Assembly (NCBI GenBank): GCA_023436525.1
Contig: JAEZIW010000010.1
Location: 1-27,609, forward strand
Length of the DNA stretch: 27,609 nucleotides
Reading direction: 5' to 3'
DNA from: Bacillota bacterium
GTDB lineage: Bacteria; Bacillota; Clostridia; Christensenellales; SZUA-584
Part shown: positions 23,403 through 27,609 of the stretch, piece by piece
How positions within the stretch are numbered: position 1 is the stretch's first letter
How the letters are laid out: every line of letters starts with the position of its first letter
Translations under genes and position numbers: made by a program
The notes under the pieces: model-generated
What the model was told of the DNA's origin: nothing
Databases searched by the model: none
What the model saw: only the letters and a program-made list of their open reading frames with translations

Positions 23403-23852
23403 ATGAAGGTTATACTGATTAAAGACATAAAAGGCACCGGATTTGCCGGAGATATTATCAACGTGAGCGATGGCTACGCGAGAAACTTTCTTTTTCCGAA
23501 AGGCCTTGCGAAGGAGGCCTCGGCACAGAACTTAAACATTGCCAAGCAGCAGCAGCAGGCCAACGAAAAACGCCGCATGCTCGAGCGTCTCTCTGCCGAA
23601 GAAGCGGCCAAGCGGCTGAATGGCTTAAAAGTTATTGTGAAAGCCAAGTGCGGTGAAAACGGCCGTCTGTTCGGATCGATCACATCCAAAGAAATTTCCG
23701 ATGCGATACTTGATCAGCACGGCATCGAGATTGAAAAGAAGCGCATTGTGATGGACGATCATATCAAGGACCTTGGAGAGACCAAGCTGATGATCAAGGT
23801 GTTCTCGGGCATTTCCGCCGACATTATTGTCAGCGTTGAAGCGGCAGAATAG
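23403..23852 (+). CDS. rplI: 50S ribosomal protein L9
   Basis: A 149-residue L9. The N-terminal RNA-binding domain reads MKVILIKDI and VSDGYARNFLFPKGLA. A long central helix (about 45-75, with AKQQQQANEKRRM) leads to the C-terminal domain (LFGSITSKEISDAI; KTRI-like KKRIVMDD; GISADIIVSVEA). It binds 23S rRNA domain V. It starts 1 nt after the gdpP stop, with a GAGGTAA ribosome site inside the gdpP end. Confidence 0.98.
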   Translation: MKVILIKDIKGTGFAGDIINVSDGYARNFLFPKGLAKEASAQNLNIAKQQQQANEKRRMLERLSAEEAAKRLNGLKVIVKAKCGENGRLFGSITSKEISDAILDQHGIEIEKKRIVMDDHIKDLGETKLMIKVFSGISADIIVSVEAAE

Positions 23853-23861
23853 CACGCCTGA

Positions 23862-23888
23862 GGGGTTTCGCCCCCGCATTGTTTTTTG
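23862..23888 (+). terminator. Weak terminator after rplI
   Basis: GGGG and CCCC flank TTTCG, and a TGTTTTTT tract follows 6 nt later. It would separate rplI from dnaB only partly. Confidence 0.5.
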
Positions 23889-23921
23889 CGACAAGGATCA
23901 ATAAACATTTGATTGACGTCA

Positions 23922-23930
23922 TGGTACAAT
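23922..23930 (+). promoter_or_regulatory. Extended -10 promoter candidate for dnaB
   Basis: TGGTACAAT is an extended -10 element with a poor -35 region. It lies inside a small dyad ATGGT (23921-23925) / ACCAT (23936-23940). The remaining leader to 24060 includes a GGAGG-GTTAG-CCTCC hairpin (24013-24027) ahead of the real ribosome site. Confidence 0.45.
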
Positions 23931-24060
23931 ATCGCACCATGATAACAGCATGCGACACCCGGCTGTAAGACCGTTGACTCGATTAGCGGTTTTTATGACG
24001 GATATACAGAGCGGAGGGTTAGCCTCCTCGTAAGATTGATATGATTTCGTGAGGAGTAAG

Positions 24061-25407
24061 ATGGAGCAGGTTGAAACGGCGGGCTATGTGCCGCCAAACA
24101 ATCAGGAAGCGGAACGCAGTGTTCTCGGGAGCATGTTTTTAGACTCGAGGGCTGTTTTCACTGCCATTGAACGGCTCCATGCAACCGATTTTTATTCACA
24201 CCGCCATCAGCAGATATTTGACGCGATGTGCGAACTGTGCGAAACGGGAACGCCGATTGACACCATTACCGTGGTGGACAGGCTGGAACGCAAGGGCCAG
24301 CTTAATGGCGCGGACGACACACTCTACATCGCGGACCTTTCGGGCAGTGTGCCAAGCGCTTCGAGCGTCGGCTACTACATCGACATTGTTGAGCAAAAAG
24401 CGGTGCTGCGCGCGCTCATCGCGGCCGGGCAGACGATTATACAGGATGCCACGGGTTCAGAAGAAGAAGTGGCGGATATCGTCAACCGCGCGGGCGATTT
24501 GATCTACAAAATCGCGGTAAAGCGCGAGCGCGATTCGCTGACGCATATCAAGCAGGCGCTGCTTGAAGGGTATACGTCCATCAGCGAATCGATGAACAGC
24601 AAAACAGGCATTATCGGCATTCCCACCGGCTTTAAACAGCTGGACAAGATGCTTTCCGGCCTGCAGAAATCGCAGCTCATCGTGGTGGCAGGGCGCCCCG
24701 GCATGGGCAAAACGAGCTTCGCGATCAACATTGCGCAGCACGCCGCGGTAGAGCTGGATGTGCCGGTGGCCATCTTTTCTCTGGAAATGTCGCGCGAGCA
24801 GCTCGCCATGCGCATGATGTGCAGCGAAGCGCTGGTAGACAGCCAAAAAACACGCGTGGGCGGCTTAACACCGGATGATTACGACAGGCTGGCCGATGCC
24901 GTGGACGTGCTGGCCAAGGCGCCGATTTATATTGACGATTCACCCATGATAACGGTGATGGAGATGCTCGCCAAGGCACGGCGGCTTAAAAAGGAAAAAG
25001 ACCTCGGGCTGATCGTGATTGACTATCTGCAGTTGATGTCCGGCAAGGATCGGCGTGAAAACCGCCAGCAGGAAATATCGAACATGACACGCAGCCTTAA
25101 GATAATGGCCAAAGAGGTGGGCTTGCCGGTCATACTGCTCTCGCAGCTGAGCCGTGCCAGCGAAAAGCGCGATTCCAAGCGCCCGCTGCTTTCCGACCTT
25201 CGCGAATCGGGCAGTATCGAGCAGGATGCCGACGTGGTTATCTTCCTGCATCGCGAAAATTATTACAACAAAGAGGCGGACAACGTCTCACAGATTATCA
25301 TTGCGAAGCAAAGAAGCGGGCCCACCGGCGAAGTTAACGTCGGGTGGCGCGGCGACCAGACGCGCTTTGCGGAGCTGTCGAATCAAACAGAAGCGGCACC
25401 GTTTTAG
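24061..25407 (+). CDS. dnaB: Replicative DNA helicase DnaB
   Basis: A 448-residue hexameric helicase. The N-terminal primase-interacting domain (about 8-110) begins PPNNQEAERSVLGSM. The RecA-like motor (about 170-448) has Walker A GRPGMGKTS, Walker B VIDYLQLMSG, the arginine-rich LSQLSRASEKR segment and DLRESGSIEQDADVV. No intein interrupts the motifs. ATG 24061 is chosen because GAGGAG precedes it by 4 nt; an in-frame GTG at 24049 has no ribosome site. It follows rplI as in many Firmicutes and ends in its own terminator. Confidence 0.98.
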   Translation: MEQVETAGYVPPNNQEAERSVLGSMFLDSRAVFTAIERLHATDFYSHRHQQIFDAMCELCETGTPIDTITVVDRLERKGQLNGADDTLYIADLSGSVPSASSVGYYIDIVEQKAVLRALIAAGQTIIQDATGSEEEVADIVNRAGDLIYKIAVKRERDSLTHIKQALLEGYTSISESMNSKTGIIGIPTGFKQLDKMLSGLQKSQLIVVAGRPGMGKTSFAINIAQHAAVELDVPVAIFSLEMSREQLAMRMMCSEALVDSQKTRVGGLTPDDYDRLADAVDVLAKAPIYIDDSPMITVMEMLAKARRLKKEKDLGLIVIDYLQLMSGKDRRENRQQEISNMTRSLKIMAKEVGLPVILLSQLSRASEKRDSKRPLLSDLRESGSIEQDADVVIFLHRENYYNKEADNVSQIIIAKQRSGPTGEVNVGWRGDQTRFAELSNQTEAAPF

Positions 25408-25431
25408 TACCGCAAAACAGCGCATTTTCAC

Positions 25432-25454
25432 ACCGGCTAAAGGGCCGGTTTTTT
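25432..25454 (+). terminator. Terminator of dnaB
   Basis: ACCGGC and GCCGGT form a 6-bp stem with a short loop followed by TTTTTT. Confidence 0.85.
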
Positions 25455-25618
25455 AATAGGCTCTTTTCGTATAAATTGTCGATGAGGATAAAGACATCGA
25501 AGGGTAATTAATTATCCTAATTAGCCTCAGAAAGGCCATCTGTTATTCGGGCGCCCTTTCTAAATAGGTAAAATCAACAAAACTTACGAAAACAGCCAAC
25601 AAAAAAATCTCGGGCAAA

Positions 25619-25921
25619 TCATTTTCCTTCACCGCGACGTTTCTGTTCTTCTCTTTCCTCCATAAGTTCGTCATATTTTTGCGCCTTACGCAAAACCTCT
25701 GCTCTGGCCCTAAATCCAATAATCGCAAGAGTCATGCATATTACAAAAATAAACACTGTAGCAATGATAATTGCTGTGTCGCTCATGTTCTCCGAGATAG
25801 TTTTACTTACCAAAGAAAGATTCACGCAATTTTGCGTTTGTATTTGGGGGGCCATCAAGGCGGTTTGGGGATATACGCAGAAAACCAACATCATTAGGAA
25901 CAAAGAAGATGTTTTTTTCAT
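25619..25921 (-). CDS. Small secreted/membrane protein of unknown function
   Basis: 100 residues. The N-terminal signal peptide (MKKTSSLFLMMLVFCVYPQTALM) is followed by a short polar extracytoplasmic stretch of about 25 residues, one transmembrane helix (AIIIATVFIFVICMTLAIIGF), and a charged helical cytoplasmic tail (RKAQKYDELMEEREEQKRR). The ATG at 25921 has AAAGGAG 5 nt upstream; the frame remains open to 25957 but that start lacks a ribosome site. Single gene between dnaB and the LRR genes; no family recognised. Confidence 0.65.
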   Translation of the reverse strand: MKKTSSLFLMMLVFCVYPQTALMAPQIQTQNCVNLSLVSKTISENMSDTAIIIATVFIFVICMTLAIIGFRARAEVLRKAQKYDELMEEREEQKRRGEGK

Positions 25922-26005
25922 GACTACTCCTTTTTGATATTTCAGAATAGAGAACAATACTTTTCTTATTCACTTTAAACGCCGAAATGGTAATGACGGC
26001 AGAGA

Positions 26006-26034
26006 GTCACCGAATGTTCGGTGGCTTTTTTATT
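26006..26034 (+). terminator. Plus-strand terminator with no plus-strand gene before it
   Basis: GTCACCG pairs with CGGTGGC (one G-U) around AATGTT and is followed by TTTTTTATTT. The flanking genes are on the minus strand, so the T-run is on the wrong side for them. Confidence 0.6.
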
Positions 26035-26068
26035 TATGCTATATCAATAATCTTTACGAAAACAGCCT

Positions 26069-27157
26069 TTAATTAATCGTAAAATCGGGATTCGTCAAGC
26101 TTTCGTAGTATCCCGCTACCGGATGATAATCCTCAATCGGATTGTCGTTTAAATAGAGTTCTCTTAAGTTTGTTAATGTGGATAGTGCACTGATATCGCG
26201 AATTTGATTGTCTCTTAGCGATAAACTCATCAGTGACCGCATGCCCGACAACGGACTTAAATCGCTGATCTTGTTGCCATTCAGCGTTAGGCTCGTCAGG
26301 TATTTGAGCCCCGACAAGCCCGATACATCGGCTATTTGGTTGTTGCTCAGTCCAAGTGCCGATATTTTAAGCCCGGTCAGCGCATTGATATCGCCAATAC
26401 AGTTATCACTCAAATCGAGATACTTCAAGTCCGCATGGCCGGATAAGGCGCTACAGTCGCCGATTTTGTTTTTGTTCAGGTATAGGCTTTCCAAATGGCT
26501 CATTCCGGCCAGCGCCCCGATATCACTGATCTGATTATCCGTCAGATCAAGGCAGAACAAATTCTCCGAATCCACCAGCGCGTCGATATCGCTGATCTGG
26601 TTTGCCCCAAGATATAGCTCCTTCAGCTTTACGTGGTTTGAGAGTGCACTGATATCGCTGACCTGATTGGCATCTAAGTATAGCTGCTCCAGCCCTTTGA
26701 GATTTGCTAGCGCGCTTAAGTCGCCCACCTGATTGTTGCTGAGCCACAGCTGCTTTAATTGCGTCAGCGCCGCCAACGCGCTGATATCGTCAATCCGGTT
26801 CCAATCCAAAGTCAAACTTTCGACATTCTTAAAATAAGCCAGCGCTTTGACGCTGCGAATGTCTTTATTGCTCAAGCTTAGCTGTGAGACGCTTTGTGCA
26901 TCTTGCGTTGTCAGCGCACGGTCTTGAATGCCGAGCTGCTCTCTCACGGCAGCTTCCAGATTGGCATCGTCAAAAACAATGGCCTCAGCCGTGGCAAGCG
27001 CCGGAGAGGGGCCTTTCGGTTCGTTGGAGGGGGCGATTTCATGAAACGGGCAAATCGCAGCCGCCGACACCGCAATCAAAACAGCAATGGCTGAAATAAC
27101 CCATACAAATCGATTTCGTACCTTCTGGTTTTTCTCCGATGTTTTTTCTGACATCAC
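26069..27157 (-). CDS. Internalin-type leucine-rich-repeat surface protein
   Basis: 362 residues. An N-terminal uncleaved signal or anchor helix (about 17-36) and a proline/serine linker are followed by a bacterial LRR cap (FDDANLEAAVREQLGI). About 12 tandem repeats of 20-22 residues follow, with consensus LxLxxNxIxDISAL (about 90-345). There is no LPXTG motif, GW or other wall-binding module at the C-terminus, so anchoring would be by the N-terminal helix. Members bind host, cell-surface or polysaccharide ligands; the ligand is unknown. GTG 27157 (AAGGA about 10 nt upstream) or ATG 27154 is the start. It begins 3 bp after the stop of a paralogous gene. Confidence 0.85.
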   Translation of the reverse strand: MMSEKTSEKNQKVRNRFVWVISAIAVLIAVSAAAICPFHEIAPSNEPKGPSPALATAEAIVFDDANLEAAVREQLGIQDRALTTQDAQSVSQLSLSNKDIRSVKALAYFKNVESLTLDWNRIDDISALAALTQLKQLWLSNNQVGDLSALANLKGLEQLYLDANQVSDISALSNHVKLKELYLGANQISDIDALVDSENLFCLDLTDNQISDIGALAGMSHLESLYLNKNKIGDCSALSGHADLKYLDLSDNCIGDINALTGLKISALGLSNNQIADVSGLSGLKYLTSLTLNGNKISDLSPLSGMRSLMSLSLRDNQIRDISALSTLTNLRELYLNDNPIEDYHPVAGYYESLTNPDFTIN

Positions 27158-27160
27158 ATT

Positions 27161-27609
27161 TTAAAAATCCTTAAACGTCAAATTGCCTGCGATATCGTTA
27201 AGAACGCTGTAATCCTCCGATTTGTTGCTGGTTAAATACAAGTTTTCAAGGTGCGTCAGTTTTGAGATCGGGGCAAAATCACTGATTTGGTTGTGGTCCA
27301 GCTCGAGCCATTCGATCTTTGTCAATTCTGAAAGCACACGGATATCCGTGATTTCATTTTGACTCAAGCCGAGCCACGTGAGCTTTGTCAAGCCCGCGAG
27401 AGCGCTTAAATCGCCGATATGGTTGGAGTTGAGCACCAACGCCTCAAGATCGGTCATCCCCTTAATGGCGCTTATATCACTGATATCATTATCACCTAAA
27501 TCAAGCGATGTCATTTCGCTCATCCCCATCAGAGCACTGATATCTTGAATGCTGTTGGCTGACAGTTGCAGATACGTGAGGCTATCAAGCCCCGACAAAA
27601 CGCTTATAT
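27161..27609 (-). CDS. Second internalin-type LRR protein (partial, N-terminus outside window)
   Basis: The open frame runs through the right window edge; the visible C-terminal part (about 148 codons) holds six LRR units of the same LxLxxNxIxDISAL consensus and ends NLTFKDF. Its terminal units align with those of the downstream gene (LENLYLTSNKSEDY versus LRELYLNDNPIEDY), so the two are tandem paralogues in one operon. The true start and any signal peptide lie outside. Confidence 0.82.
   Translation of the reverse strand, partial: ISVLSGLDSLTYLQLSANSIQDISALMGMSEMTSLDLGDNDISDISAIKGMTDLEALVLNSNHIGDLSALAGLTKLTWLGLSQNEITDIRVLSELTKIEWLELDHNQISDFAPISKLTHLENLYLTSNKSEDYSVLNDIAGNLTFKDF

Noticed and set aside
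26069..27609. One LRR gene split by a frameshift
   Set aside because: The upstream frame ends with its own LRR C-terminal unit, and the downstream frame begins with a signal-anchor helix and LRR cap, so these are two tandem genes.

Overview
The window looks like chromosome of an endospore-forming Bacillota, most likely class Clostridia. It carries spo0A, a Myb/RsfA-like sporulation-type regulator, a spore-photoproduct-lyase-like radical SAM protein, the clostridial MazG-like/DUF2232/gdpP/rplI/dnaB string, strong Shine-Dalgarno sites and many rho-independent terminators. No species can be named from sequence alone.

Positions 1-6755 are the right end of an integrated mobile element, probably an integrative and conjugative element. 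It has a parA/parB pair (parB runs off the left edge). Beside it is a visibly AT-rich five-gene cargo operon on the minus strand: Nudix hydrolase, histidine phosphatase, NIS-synthetase-like (IucA/IucC) protein, two-TM/TPR-like membrane protein, and a cytoplasmic SxxK (class C beta-lactamase fold) protein. After this come about 220 bp of direct and inverted repeats, then the 3' half of a tRNA-Arg(CCU) gene with its CCA and terminator. This is the expected scar of site-specific integration into a tRNA. The integrase and the intact tRNA should lie left of the window. The cargo operon is the best candidate here for an undescribed system.

Positions 6800-14835 are ordinary chromosome of higher GC. 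They hold a minus-strand operon uppP-pepV-small ORF-DUF378, then ilvE with its own promoter and terminator. A BlaI-type repressor and a four-TM M56 (BlaR1-type) metalloprotease follow; the protease has a large non-penicillin-binding extracytoplasmic domain. A radical SAM protein faces this pair.

Positions 14842-20000 are bracketed by two clusters of one dispersed repeat family. Three tandem units of about 180 bp lie at 14842-15385, and two-plus units in the opposite orientation lie at 19685-19965. Between them are an FMN-binding membrane protein, a VOC protein, an unknown 349-residue protein, the Myb-like regulator, and spo0A with a plausible promoter and a 0A box.

Positions 20068-25454 are a housekeeping operon (MazG-like, DUF2232, gdpP, rplI) followed by dnaB. 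The last 2 kb hold a small secreted or membrane protein and two tandem internalin-type leucine-rich-repeat genes; the upstream one is cut by the window edge.
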